In this document: positions 32,708-41,575 of the stretch, in pieces
Layout of the letters: the number at the start of each line of letters is the position of its first letter
How positions within the stretch are numbered: position 1 is the stretch's first letter
Assembly: GCF_021401345.1 (NCBI RefSeq)
Contig: NZ_JACBGE010000001.1
Location: forward strand, 62,001-126,000
Direction of reading: 5' to 3'
Length of the DNA stretch: 64,000 bases
Source: Hydrogenophaga sp. NFH-34
Lineage (GTDB): Bacteria; Pseudomonadota; Gammaproteobacteria; Burkholderiales; Burkholderiaceae_C
Notes under the pieces: generated by a model
What the model was told of the DNA's origin: nothing
Seen by the model: only the letters and a program-made list of their open reading frames with translations
The model's database searches: none
Made by a program: the position numbers and the translations under genes

Positions 32708-33946
32708 ATGACAAGTTCCATCACGGCGACACCAGTAAATGCAGCCAACACCGCAGATGCCCAACGCAATGTTTGGCTGCTGGTAGCCGCCCAATCCCTG
32801 GGCGGTGCCGCGCCGCCCATCATCATTTCGCTGGGCGGCATCGTCGGGCAGATGCTCGCCAGCGATCCCACGCTGGCGACGTTGCCTGTCAGCCTTTATC
32901 AACTGGGGCTTGCGCTATCGACCATTCCCGCAGCAATGCTCATGCGCCGCCTGGGCCGGCGCGCGGCCTACGTGCTGGGCGCGTTGCTGGGCAGCGTCTC
33001 CGGACTGATCGCCACCTACGGTGTAGTGCAAGGCGACTTCGCTACCTTCTGCGTGGGCACCGCTATGGCCGGTTTCTATGGTGCTTGCGTGCAGAGCTAC
33101 CGCTTCGCCGCCACCGACGCGGTGGAGCCATCGCAACGGGCGAAGGCCATCTCGCGCATCATGGTGGGCGGCCTGGTTGCCGCCGTCATCGGCCCACAGG
33201 TCGTCATCTGGACGCGAGATGCTTGGCCCATGGCGCCGTTCGCCGGCAGCTTTCTCGGCCAGGCCGGCCTGGCCTTGCTGGCCTTGCCACTGCTATGGAT
33301 GCTACGTGCTCCGCCGCCTCAAGCTGCCGTGGCGGAAGGCACGGCGCGGCCGCTGGGCACCATCGCCCGCAGCCCGGCCTTCGTGGTGGCGGTCACCGCG
33401 GGCGTCGTCTCCTATGGACTGATGGCCTTCATCATGACCGCAGCTCCCATGGCCATGGTCGGATGCGGCCACACGGTCGGCGAAGCCGCGCTGGGCATCC
33501 AGTGGCACGTGCTGGCCATGTTTGCACCGAGCTTCTTCACGGGCCACTTGATCGCGCGCTTCGGCAAGATCGCCATCACGGCGCTGGGGCTCGTGTTGAT
33601 CGCCGCCTCGGGTTTGCTGGCGTTGGCAGGGCTTGAGCTGTTGCACTTTTGGGGCTCGCTGATCCTGCTAGGCATAGGCTGGAATTTCGGCTTCATCGGC
33701 GCCACGGCCATGGTGACTGACACCTACACGCCCGCAGAGCGGGCCAAGGTCCAGGCGCTCAATGACTTTCTGGTGTTCGGCACCGTGGCAGTGGCGTCGT
33801 TCGGTTCGGGGCGCCTGCTGAACACCTCGGGATGGGAAACCATCAACACCCTGATGCTGCCGCTCATCGCGGTGGTACTGGTGATGCTGGGCTGGCTGAC
33901 GTTGCGCCACCGTCGCACCACTACCTCGGTGACGGTCACGCGGTAA
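32708..33946 (+). CDS. Major facilitator superfamily transporter
   Basis: 412 residues from the ATG at 32708, with about 12 membrane segments. MFS loop motifs include MLMRRLGRRAAYVLGALLGSVSG after helix 2. It starts 32 bp after cydX on the same strand, so it is probably the last gene of the blh-cyd operon. Substrate unknown; export of a sulfur oxidation product such as sulfite or thiosulfate would fit but is not shown by the sequence. Confidence 0.85.
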   Translation: MTSSITATPVNAANTADAQRNVWLLVAAQSLGGAAPPIIISLGGIVGQMLASDPTLATLPVSLYQLGLALSTIPAAMLMRRLGRRAAYVLGALLGSVSGLIATYGVVQGDFATFCVGTAMAGFYGACVQSYRFAATDAVEPSQRAKAISRIMVGGLVAAVIGPQVVIWTRDAWPMAPFAGSFLGQAGLALLALPLLWMLRAPPPQAAVAEGTARPLGTIARSPAFVVAVTAGVVSYGLMAFIMTAAPMAMVGCGHTVGEAALGIQWHVLAMFAPSFFTGHLIARFGKIAITALGLVLIAASGLLALAGLELLHFWGSLILLGIGWNFGFIGATAMVTDTYTPAERAKVQALNDFLVFGTVAVASFGSGRLLNTSGWETINTLMLPLIAVVLVMLGWLTLRHRRTTTSVTVTR

Positions 33947-34021
33947 GGCTGGTTGTTCAGAAGCAACCACGGACGTGGCGAATATGCCGTCTTCATCGAC
34001 CGGCCTTGTGTCTGACCCTGA

Positions 34022-34177
34022 ATGACCCTCGCCATGTACCCCACGCAGCATCCGCAACGCGTCCTGCCGCACAATGAAGTCCGTGCCCGCCCGCCGCAGG
34101 CATTGGTGCTGGGTCCGGCCACTGGTCGAGTGGGCATGGGCGAAGTCAGCCGTACCGCATTCAGGAGCGCCAAGTGA
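34022..34177 (+). pseudogene. Remnant of a DUF3422-type gene N-terminus
   Basis: A 51-codon frame reading HPQRVLPHNEVRARPPQALVL, which resembles the start of DUF3422 proteins (HPLR..LHNEvHARPP). The rest of the family's roughly 400 residues is missing; the frame ends inside the methyltransferase start. Probably the scar of an insertion or deletion. A genuine small gene is less likely. Confidence 0.5.
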
Positions 34178-34788
34178 GCAAGTCGCACTGGGAACAGGTC
34201 TATGGAAGCAAGTCGCCTAATGCGGTGAGCTGGTATGCCCCCCATCTCGATGAATCGCTGAGCTACATCCGCCGAACTGGCGTGGACCTCGCGGCCGCGA
34301 TTGTCGACGTGGGTGGTGGAGAGGCCACGCTTGTCGACGATCTGCTTGAGGCGGGATATCGTGACATTGCCATTCTGGACATCTCGGAACGCGCATTGGA
34401 GGTTTGTCGAGAGCGACTGGCCGAACGATCCGCTCGGGTGAAATGGCTGGTGGGTGACGTGCTGGAGCAAGACTTTGCTCCGCGCTCCGTCGATGTGTGG
34501 CACGACCGGGCTGTCTTTCATTTCCTCACGGAGCATGCACAGCGCCAGCGCTATGTCGCTCGGGTATTGAAAGCGCTCAAGCCCGGCGGCTATGCCATCG
34601 TCGGCGCATTTGGCCCACAAGGTCCGACGCAGTGCAGTGGTCTACCCGTGGTGCGCTACTCGTCCGACGAACTGCATGACGAGTTCGGCAGTTGCTTCCT
34701 CCTCTTGGACCACTCGACGACCCTGCACACGACGCCGTGGGGGTCAACTCAGCAGTTCGTCTACTGCTACTGCAGACGTGAGCATTGA
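34174..34788 (+). CDS. Class I SAM-dependent methyltransferase
   Basis: 204 residues from a GTG start at 34174 with an AGGAG site. Motifs: HWEQVYGSKSPNAVSWYAPHLDESL, SAM motif I AIVDVGGGEATLVDDLL, then ALKPGGYAIVGAFGPQGPTQCSGL. The family is widespread beside metal and sulfur resistance genes. Substrate unknown; thiol methylation is possible. It is convergent with the SulP gene. Confidence 0.85.
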   Translation: MSKSHWEQVYGSKSPNAVSWYAPHLDESLSYIRRTGVDLAAAIVDVGGGEATLVDDLLEAGYRDIAILDISERALEVCRERLAERSARVKWLVGDVLEQDFAPRSVDVWHDRAVFHFLTEHAQRQRYVARVLKALKPGGYAIVGAFGPQGPTQCSGLPVVRYSSDELHDEFGSCFLLLDHSTTLHTTPWGSTQQFVYCYCRREH

Positions 34789-34826
34789 CGCCAATGATGT
34801 GACTCGTGGCCGCGGCCCTCGCTGCC

Positions 34827-36575
34827 TCAGGCCAGGCTGTCGGGGGACAATTCCGCGATGGCTTGATAGTGGGTGAGGTAGATCCGTCCGCTGAGGCGCG
34901 TCAGAAACGGTGTGCCGGCGAGCTTGTCCATCACCGGCCCCTTCACTTCCGACAGATGGAGCCGGATGCCCGCCTCGTTCAACCGCGCCTCGATCGTTTC
35001 CAGGCTTTCGAGCGCGCTGGCGTCGATGTCGTTGATGGCCGAGCACTGAAGCACCACGTGCCGGAGTTCGGGGCGATCCGCGACAGCCTCATTGATGCGG
35101 TCCTCCAGATAGCGTGCGTTGGCGAAGTACAGGCTTTCGTCGACGCGCAGCCCCAGCACCTGCGGGCTCGTTAGCACGGAATGGCGAAGCACGTTGCGAA
35201 AGTGTTCGGTCCCGGGCACGAGCCCGACCACAGCCACATGCGGCCGGCTGCTGCGGTACAGATGCAGCATCAGCGCCAGGCCTACCCCGGCGATCAGGCC
35301 AGTCTCCACGCCCGCCAGCAGGGTCGCGGCCAGTGTGGCCGCCACCACAGTGAAATCGAAGCGTGAGTATTGCCAGGTCCGCTTGAGCATGCCCAGATCG
35401 ACCAGCGAGAGCACCGCCACCACGATGGTTGCTGCCAGGGTGGCCTGTGGCAGGTGGTGCAGCAGCGGCGTGAGCAGCAAGGTCGCAACGGCGATGCCGA
35501 TAGCGGTGTAGATCCCGGCCGCCGGCGTCTGCGCGCCGGCGTCAAAATTGACCACGGAACGCGAGAAGCCACCCGTTACCGGCAAACCACCCGTGAAGGC
35601 CGCTGCCACATTGCTCGTTCCCAGCGCGACCAGCTCCTGATCCGGTTCGACACGTTGGCGCCGTTTGGCCGCGAGCGTTTGCCCCACCGAGATGGATTCA
35701 ACGAAGCCGACCACGCTGAGCAACAGCGCTGGCACGGCCAGTTCCGTCCACAGGGCCGGGTTCCACGCAGGAAGCGTGAACGGCGGAAGTCCCTGTGGCA
35801 CCACCCCTACCACACGCACGCCGTGCGCGGCCAAGTCCCAGGCCCAGACTGCGACTGTGGTCGCCGCGATGGCTGCCACGGGTCCCGCCTTGGCGAGGGC
35901 ATCTGCCCAGCGCTGCCCGATGCCGATGCGGCGCAGCCATGGCTTGAGCCCGCTGCGCGACCACCACAGGAACAAGAGCGCCGACAGCCCCAGAGCCACG
36001 GTTGGGCCATTGGTCTGGGGCAGACCTCGCCATAGCGCGGGAAGCAGTTCCGGCAGGGTATCGCCCGATGCCGCAATCCCCAGCACGTGCTTGGCCTGGC
36101 TCAAGGCGATCAGCACGCCGGACGCCGAGATGAAGCCGGATATGACCGGATGGCTGAGGTAGTTCGCCAGCCAGCCAAGCCGCAGCACGCCCATGAGGGT
36201 CAGCATCAGGCCAGACAGCAAAGCCAGCACCAGCGCCGCCGCCCAATAGTCAGCGGAGCCCGCCGCAGCAACCTGCCCGACGGCTGCGGCGGTCATCAAC
36301 GACGTCACCGCCGCCGGCCCGACAGCCAGTGTGCGGCTGCTGCCGAACACCGCATAGGCAAGCAAGGGAAGCATGCTTGCATAGAGGCCCGCCTGCGGTG
36401 GCAGGCCAGCCAGCATGGCGTAGGCCAGGCTCTGGGGAATCAGCATCAGCGTGACGATGCCGGCCGCAAGCATGTCCGCGGACCATTGGCCTCGGTCGTA
36501 GGTTTTCCCCCAGGACAAGACCGGCAGCCACCGCTTGGCCGCAGAGGACCGTTGGGAGGTGGAAGCCCCGCTCAT
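34827..36575 (-). CDS. SulP-family (SLC26-like) anion permease with STAS domain
   Basis: 582 residues. About 12 membrane segments with the SulP signature region ADMLAAGIVTLMLIPQSLAYAMLAGLPPQAGLYASMLP, then a C-terminal STAS domain (VLGLRVDESLYFANARYLEDRI ... QCSAINDIDASALESLETIE). Transports sulfate or bicarbonate. In this island it may move sulfate made by sulfide oxidation or take up sulfate. It is divergent from the SqrR-like gene, so may share its regulation. Confidence 0.92.
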   Translation of the reverse strand: MSGASTSQRSSAAKRWLPVLSWGKTYDRGQWSADMLAAGIVTLMLIPQSLAYAMLAGLPPQAGLYASMLPLLAYAVFGSSRTLAVGPAAVTSLMTAAAVGQVAAAGSADYWAAALVLALLSGLMLTLMGVLRLGWLANYLSHPVISGFISASGVLIALSQAKHVLGIAASGDTLPELLPALWRGLPQTNGPTVALGLSALLFLWWSRSGLKPWLRRIGIGQRWADALAKAGPVAAIAATTVAVWAWDLAAHGVRVVGVVPQGLPPFTLPAWNPALWTELAVPALLLSVVGFVESISVGQTLAAKRRQRVEPDQELVALGTSNVAAAFTGGLPVTGGFSRSVVNFDAGAQTPAAGIYTAIGIAVATLLLTPLLHHLPQATLAATIVVAVLSLVDLGMLKRTWQYSRFDFTVVAATLAATLLAGVETGLIAGVGLALMLHLYRSSRPHVAVVGLVPGTEHFRNVLRHSVLTSPQVLGLRVDESLYFANARYLEDRINEAVADRPELRHVVLQCSAINDIDASALESLETIEARLNEAGIRLHLSEVKGPVMDKLAGTPFLTRLSGRIYLTHYQAIAELSPDSLA

Positions 36576-36664
36576 CGGTAGGCCTCGAAAGCCAACGAGA
36601 AAGGCACGCGGGCGAGCCCATCAGAAACCATCACATTCACGGGGATACCTCTGGAATGATTTAC

Positions 36665-36685
36665 GAATTTACATATTATAATTTC
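36665..36685. promoter_or_regulatory. Promoter/operator of the SqrR-like - SQR operon
   Basis: GAATTTA at 36665-36671 and TATAATTTC at 36677-36685 form an imperfect AT-rich palindrome that overlaps a perfect -10 box TATAAT (36677-36682). It differs from the CTAATTTAG element, so the two repressors probably have separate sites. The neighbouring SulP gene is transcribed the other way. Confidence 0.65.
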
Positions 36686-36712
36686 TTCATTCGTTCAACA
36701 GCGAGAACCAAG

Positions 36713-37039
36713 ATGCCACCGTTCAACAAGAGCAACCTAAAAGCGCCCGAGCAGCTGCGTGAGCACGCTGGCGAAGCGTGCGCCTTGCTCAAGGTTCTTG
36801 CGAACGAAGACCGCTTGATGCTGTTGTGCCAGATCGCGTCCGCTCGCCACAACGTGGGCGAGCTGGAAGCCATCACCGGCATTCGCCAGCCCACGTTGTC
36901 GCAGCAGCTGGCCGTGTTGCGTCAGGAGGGACTGGTCGAGACCGAGAAGGAGGGGAAGTACGTCTACTACCGGCTGGCCAACGACAACGTCGTGCGCGTC
37001 ATGCGCATGCTCTGGGACATCTACTGCGCCCCGAAGTAA
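36713..37039 (+). CDS. SqrR/BigR-like redox-sensing ArsR-family repressor
   Basis: 108 residues from the ATG at 36713. Winged helix: LLKVLANEDRLMLLCQIASARHNVGELE then RQPTLSQQLAVLRQEGLVETEKEGKYVYYRL. Cys39 (LLCQ) and Cys105 (YCAPK) are 66 residues apart, as in SqrR (41/107) and BigR (42/108). It lies 54 bp before the sqr gene on the same strand. Persulfide should inactivate it, inducing sqr. Confidence 0.9.
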   Translation: MPPFNKSNLKAPEQLREHAGEACALLKVLANEDRLMLLCQIASARHNVGELEAITGIRQPTLSQQLAVLRQEGLVETEKEGKYVYYRLANDNVVRVMRMLWDIYCAPK

Positions 37040-37093
37040 ACGGGGTACGAGACCATGAATCACCACAAGAACCCTATCCAAGGAGACAAGGCA

Positions 37094-38410
37094 ATGGATC
37101 AACCGCTCAATCGGCGCCGGGCTCTTCTGACGCTTGGTGCGGCCGGCGCTGCAGGCATTGCACTTACGCCGGGCATCGCCAACGCGGCGAACAAGGTCAA
37201 GACCACGGCCCGAATCGTCATCGCAGGCGCCGGCGCCGCAGGCCTGGCAGCAGCATCGCGTCTCTCAGAAGCGCTGGACGGCGCGAAGATCACGCTGATC
37301 GACGCGCGCAAGGAGCATTTTTACCAACCAGGTTTCACGCTGGTGGGCTCGGGCATCAAGCCCGCAGGCTACGTGGTGTCCACCACCGCCGAATACGTGC
37401 CCGCCGGCGTCGAGCTGGTGCAGGAACGCGTTGCCGAGTTCGATCCGGAAGGCAAGAAGGTCGTCACGGAAAGCGGCCAGGCCCATGCATACGACTTCCT
37501 CGTCGTCGCCACCGGCATGAAGCTGGAGTACGGCCTGATCGAAGGCATGGAAGAGGACCTGATCGGCAAGAACGGCATCGGCAGCATCTACCACAGCCCG
37601 GCCAAGGCCGAAGCCACGTGGCAAGCCATGTCGGCTTTCGCCGACAAGGGCGGCCGTGGCGTCTTTCTACGCCCCGGCACCGAGATGAAGTGCGCGGGCG
37701 CGCCGCTGAAGTACACCTTCATCACGGACGACTACCTGAGCCGGCGCGGCCAGCGCAGCAAGGCGGAGGTCGTCTACAACTCGAACAACAAGGCGCTGTT
37801 CAGCGTACCCATCGTCTCGGAGAAGGTGCGCATGCTGTTCCAGGAGCGCGGCATCCAGGTGAACTACGAGCGAGTTCTCAAGGCCATCGATCCGGGCAAG
37901 CGCATCGCCACCTTCAACACGCCGGCGGGAACCGAAGAACAGGGTTTCGACTTCATCCACGTCATTCCCCCCATGCGTGCGCCCGAGCCCATCCGCAACA
38001 GCCCGCTGCCCTGGCAAACCGGCGCGTGGGCCGCCGAAGGCTGGCTGGAGGTCGACAAGGGCACGCTGCGTCATGTGCGCTACCGCAACGTTTTCGGCGT
38101 CGGTGACATCGCCGGGGTGCCCAAGGGCAAGACCGCAGCGAGCGTGAAATGGCAGGTGCCCGTCGCGGTCGACCATATCGTTGCCGAGATCGCGGGCAAG
38201 ACCTCGGACGCGCTTTACACAGGCTACACCTCGTGCCCACTGATCACGCGATTGGGCCGCGCCATGCTGGTGGAGTTCGACTACCAGAACAACCTGGTGC
38301 CATCCTTCCCCGGCGTGATCGCACCGCTGGAGGAGCTGTGGATCAGTTGGGTCATGAAGACCATGGCGCTCAAGCCCACCTACATCAGCATGCTGCGCGG
38401 CCGCGCCTAA
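37094..38410 (+). CDS. sqr: Sulfide:quinone oxidoreductase, type II, Tat-exported
   Basis: 438 residues from the ATG at 37094 (AAGGAGA site). Oxidises sulfide to sulfane sulfur and passes electrons to quinone. The N-terminus MDQPLNRRRALLTLGAAGAAG is a Tat signal, so the enzyme acts on the periplasmic face. FAD motif RIVIAGAGAAGLAAASRL. Two catalytic cysteines are in EMKCAGAPLKY and GYTSCPLIT, the type II (human SQOR-like) pair. It appears complete, unlike the SQR-like protein at 4315. Confidence 0.93.
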   Translation: MDQPLNRRRALLTLGAAGAAGIALTPGIANAANKVKTTARIVIAGAGAAGLAAASRLSEALDGAKITLIDARKEHFYQPGFTLVGSGIKPAGYVVSTTAEYVPAGVELVQERVAEFDPEGKKVVTESGQAHAYDFLVVATGMKLEYGLIEGMEEDLIGKNGIGSIYHSPAKAEATWQAMSAFADKGGRGVFLRPGTEMKCAGAPLKYTFITDDYLSRRGQRSKAEVVYNSNNKALFSVPIVSEKVRMLFQERGIQVNYERVLKAIDPGKRIATFNTPAGTEEQGFDFIHVIPPMRAPEPIRNSPLPWQTGAWAAEGWLEVDKGTLRHVRYRNVFGVGDIAGVPKGKTAASVKWQVPVAVDHIVAEIAGKTSDALYTGYTSCPLITRLGRAMLVEFDYQNNLVPSFPGVIAPLEELWISWVMKTMALKPTYISMLRGRA

Positions 38411-38422
38411 GGAGACACCGCC

Positions 38423-38794
38423 ATGAAAGAACTCGATCCCTTCATCCTGCTGGCTGTTTTCCAGGAAATGCTCGGCCCCTTGCTGTGGATTCTCCTGGCC
38501 GTCGTCGTCCTGGGCCTGGTCGCCTTCGTCGCCCTGCTGGTGCGCGAGAAAGGCCTCGTGTCACGCCGCCTGGTGCGTTCGGAGGCGCTGGGCATCGTCG
38601 GGGGAGCACTGGCTTTGGTCCTGATGGCCAAGGTGTCTTCCTCGGGCTTCACCGATGCCGCCGGCCCGGCCGACTGGTTCTTGATCGCCCTGGTGTTCGG
38701 TGCCGGCCTGGTCGGATCGACCATATTGGCCTACACCATCGCTGGCTGGTGGCCTGCTCGGCGGCAGCCGGCCGGCACCGCAAACGCCCATTGA
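38423..38794 (+). CDS. Small membrane protein of the SQR operon (DUF5368-like)
   Basis: 123 residues, four likely membrane segments (LLAVFQEMLGPLLWILLAVVVLGLVAFVALLV and others). Starts MKELDPFILLAVFQEM 12 bp after sqr with a GGAGA site. I associate it tentatively with DUF5368, a family seen next to sqr genes; function unknown. Confidence 0.72.
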   Translation: MKELDPFILLAVFQEMLGPLLWILLAVVVLGLVAFVALLVREKGLVSRRLVRSEALGIVGGALALVLMAKVSSSGFTDAAGPADWFLIALVFGAGLVGSTILAYTIAGWWPARRQPAGTANAH

Positions 38795-38809
38795 GCCAGG
38801 GAAACTTCC

Positions 38810-39187
38810 ATGACGACGACCAGCTACAAGAACGTGACGAAGCAGATCACCTCCAACCTGGCACCGCTGCGTGCCAGCGTTCCACAGGTCATGAAGAGCT
38901 TCACGGAAATGGGCAAAGCCGCCATCGCCGATGGCGCGCTGGACGCCAAAACCAAGGAACTCATTGCACTGGCGATTGGCATCGCGACGCGCTGCGACGG
39001 TTGCATCGGCTTCCACACCAAGGCCTTGGCTCGTCTGGGGGCCACGAAAGCCGAAGTGCACGAGACCCTGGGCGTGGCGGTCTACATGGGGGGTGGCCCC
39101 TCTGCGATGTACGCAGCCAACGCCGTGGCCGCCTTCGACGAGTTCATGGCTGAAACACCTCTCAGTTCGTTGCCGGCAGAGCAATAG
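38810..39187 (+). CDS. AhpD-like / carboxymuconolactone decarboxylase-family protein
   Basis: 125 residues. CxxCxxxH redox motif RCDGCIGFH (C62, C65, H69), as in AhpD. AhpD-like proteins reduce peroxiredoxins or other thiol partners. It sits between sqr and a lipoamide-dehydrogenase-like gene. In mycobacteria AhpD couples to Lpd through a lipoylated protein, so a similar thiol-reducing chain is possible here. Confidence 0.9.
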   Translation: MTTTSYKNVTKQITSNLAPLRASVPQVMKSFTEMGKAAIADGALDAKTKELIALAIGIATRCDGCIGFHTKALARLGATKAEVHETLGVAVYMGGGPSAMYAANAVAAFDEFMAETPLSSLPAEQ

Positions 39188-39196
39188 AGCGCGTCC

Positions 39197-39622
39197 ATGC
39201 GGCACTTGGCCAGCTACGTCGCAGCCATCCGACAGCGCCGCAGCCCGATGTGTATCGAGAGCATGACGCGCGATGCGTTGAGTTGGCAGGAGGATGGGTT
39301 CAAAGTGACCCAGGAGACGGTCACCTATCGGTTCACCGACGGCGCCACGATCTTCTGCACGACCGAGCAGGACTCGGTGCCGGTGGATGCCGATATCTGC
39401 CCGGAATGCTGGATCACCTACGAGGTCGTTTCAGATGGGCATTCCGACGAGCGGATCACGCCTGCGCGAGTGACTTTCAACTCGACCTGCCGGGAAGCCT
39501 TCTGGCTCAAGTACCACGCGCCGTCGTCTGACGACCTAAGCGACCTAACCGTGTCTGCATCGGCCCCTTGGTCGGCTGAGACGCGCTGCGACGATGCAGA
39601 CACAACGAAGGAGAACCCCTAG
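39197..39622 (+). CDS. Conserved protein of unknown function in the SQR operon
   Basis: 141 residues from the ATG at 39197; an internal ATG at 39248 is an alternative. A CPEC motif (VDADICPECWITYEV) and two other cysteines could bind metal or sulfur. No membrane segment. I do not recognise a named family. It ends 1 bp before the Lpd-like gene's start codon. Confidence 0.65.
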   Translation: MRHLASYVAAIRQRRSPMCIESMTRDALSWQEDGFKVTQETVTYRFTDGATIFCTTEQDSVPVDADICPECWITYEVVSDGHSDERITPARVTFNSTCREAFWLKYHAPSSDDLSDLTVSASAPWSAETRCDDADTTKENP

Positions 39623-39623
39623 C

Positions 39624-41009
39624 ATGCCCTCGTCCATCACCACCGACGTTGCCATCATCGGAGCTGGCACTGCCGGTCTCACGGCTTTCAGCGAATTGCG
39701 TCGCCTCGGCCTGTCCGCCGTTCTGATCGACCATGGCCCTTTGGGCACGACCTGCGCCCGGGTGGGCTGCATGCCTTCCAAGGCAGCACTGCATGCCGGC
39801 CACCAGTGGGCCAACCTGCGCGCGCTGCTGAAAGAGGCCGCCGCACCTGCGGGCTCGGCCACTCCTGACGACTTGTGGAGCCACGCCCGCAGGACGCGCG
39901 ACCTGCTCGCTGGTAACACCGCCAAGCGCACCCGCGAGGTCGCAGGAGATCGGCTTCTCACGGGAACGGCGCGTTTCACCGGTCCCAACACCGTGGACGT
40001 CAACGGCCAGCTCATTCACGCTCGGGCGTTCATCGTCGCCACCGGCTCCCGGCCGGTGGTTCCGCAGGCTCTTGCGGCGCTGGGCGATCGGCTGCTCACC
40101 ACGGATAGTCTGTTCGACCTGGACACCCTTCCCGGGAGCGTCGGAATGTTGGGACTGGGCGCCATCGGGCTGGAAATGGGGTTGGCGCTGTCGCGGCTCG
40201 GGGTTCGACTGGTCGCCGGTGACATGAAGGCCTTGCCCGCAGGCATCACCGACCCCAAGATCGGTGCGCGTGCCATCGAGCACTTCAGCGGCGAGATCAC
40301 CATGTGGCTGGGGCGGCCCGTCGAAGCCACTGCCCGGCAGCAATCAATCGAGCTGCGCAGCGGCGACGCTGTCGAACAAGTGGACGTCGTTCTGGCCGCA
40401 CTGGGTCGCCGTCCCAATGTCGAAGGTCTGGATCTGCAACTGGCAGGCGTGCCGCTTGATGCACGCGGACAGCCGGTCCTGCATGCCAAGACCCTGCGTG
40501 CCGGCTCGTCCCTCGTGTTTCTCGCCGGTGATGTGAGTGCCATTCGGCCGCTGATGCATGAGGCCGTCGATGAAGGACTGATCGCAGCGCGTGCCGCTGC
40601 GCAATCGCTTGGTGGCTCCCCCCTTGCCGAACTCCCGCCACGCCGCACGCCGCTGGCGATCGTGTTCAGCGACCCCGACATCGCGACGGTCGGTCAAGCC
40701 TACGACACGCTGAATCTCGACCAGACCGTCATCGGCTCCGCGCAAGGCGACGCCAATGGTCGATCGCGCGTGATGGGTGCCGAAGGCAACCTCGTTCGCC
40801 TGTATGTGGACCGCGGCAATGGGCGCCTGCTAGGTGCCGGCCTGCTCGCCACGCGCGGGGAACATCTGGCCCACTTGCTGGCCTGGGCCATCCAGCGCGG
40901 GGAGACGGTCGAGAGTCTGCTGACGATGCCGTACTACCACCCCAGCATCGAGGAAATGGTGCAAAGCGCGCTCAAGGATGCAAGCCGGCAGTTGAAGGCT
41001 TCGGCATGA
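39624..41009 (+). CDS. Dihydrolipoamide-dehydrogenase-like flavoprotein disulfide reductase
   Basis: 461 residues from the ATG at 39624 with a GGAGA site. FAD motif VAIIGAGTAGLTAFSEL, redox disulfide CARVGC (C44, C49), NAD motif VGMLGLGAIGLEMG and the C-terminal YYHPSIEEM active-site base. All catalytic parts are present. It likely reduces a thiol or lipoyl partner within this cluster (AhpD-like, thioredoxin-like or DsrE protein). It is not in a pyruvate dehydrogenase operon. Confidence 0.88.
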   Translation: MPSSITTDVAIIGAGTAGLTAFSELRRLGLSAVLIDHGPLGTTCARVGCMPSKAALHAGHQWANLRALLKEAAAPAGSATPDDLWSHARRTRDLLAGNTAKRTREVAGDRLLTGTARFTGPNTVDVNGQLIHARAFIVATGSRPVVPQALAALGDRLLTTDSLFDLDTLPGSVGMLGLGAIGLEMGLALSRLGVRLVAGDMKALPAGITDPKIGARAIEHFSGEITMWLGRPVEATARQQSIELRSGDAVEQVDVVLAALGRRPNVEGLDLQLAGVPLDARGQPVLHAKTLRAGSSLVFLAGDVSAIRPLMHEAVDEGLIAARAAAQSLGGSPLAELPPRRTPLAIVFSDPDIATVGQAYDTLNLDQTVIGSAQGDANGRSRVMGAEGNLVRLYVDRGNGRLLGAGLLATRGEHLAHLLAWAIQRGETVESLLTMPYYHPSIEEMVQSALKDASRQLKASA

Positions 41010-41088
41010 GCACCTTTGCCAAAATCCACGCAACCTCACCCCGTAGACCGTCCCACCGTTCTATTCATACACTGACCAGGAGCTGAAC

Positions 41089-41460
41089 ATGCAAACCACT
41101 GATTTCGTCGCGACCGTCTTCGACGGCACCAGCAATCCGAACAAGGTCACCGTGACCTTCACTATGGCCCTCAACGCCTTGCTCAAAGGCCACACGGCCA
41201 CCATCATCCTCATGGTCGAAGCCGTCCAACTCGGCAAGCCCGGGGCCACGGCGGGCATGGCGATCGGCAAGCCGTTCGAGCCCGTGGCAGACCTGCTGGC
41301 CAAGTACCTCGAAAAAGGTGGTCGCATCGCCATCTGCGGCTCTTGCATGATTCACAACGGTCTGACGGCCGAGCAGATGGACCCGCGCTTCGAAGTCATC
41401 ACGGCGCCGGATGTCATCGAGCTGCTCATGAATGCGAGGGGCTCCTTGCAGGTGACCTGA
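41089..41460 (+). CDS. Cytoplasmic DsrE-family sulfur-carrier protein
   Basis: 123 residues, no signal peptide. DsrE/F fold: FVATVFDGTSNPNKVTVTFTMAL, LMVEAVQLGKPG and the cysteine motif AICGSCMIHNGL (C83, C86). Likely binds or transfers sulfane sulfur. It has an AGGAG site and follows the Lpd-like gene by 79 bp. Complements the exported DsrE protein at 6045. Confidence 0.88.
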   Translation: MQTTDFVATVFDGTSNPNKVTVTFTMALNALLKGHTATIILMVEAVQLGKPGATAGMAIGKPFEPVADLLAKYLEKGGRIAICGSCMIHNGLTAEQMDPRFEVITAPDVIELLMNARGSLQVT

Positions 41461-41575
41461 GGGCACACCAACCGTGCGATATGCAAGGCCGCCCATCGGC
41501 ATGAAAGGGCCACCTCCTGCCCAGAAGCTGGCGAGCGGATGTTTCGGCCCGCTCGTTCAAGGCGGGAGCTAGAAC

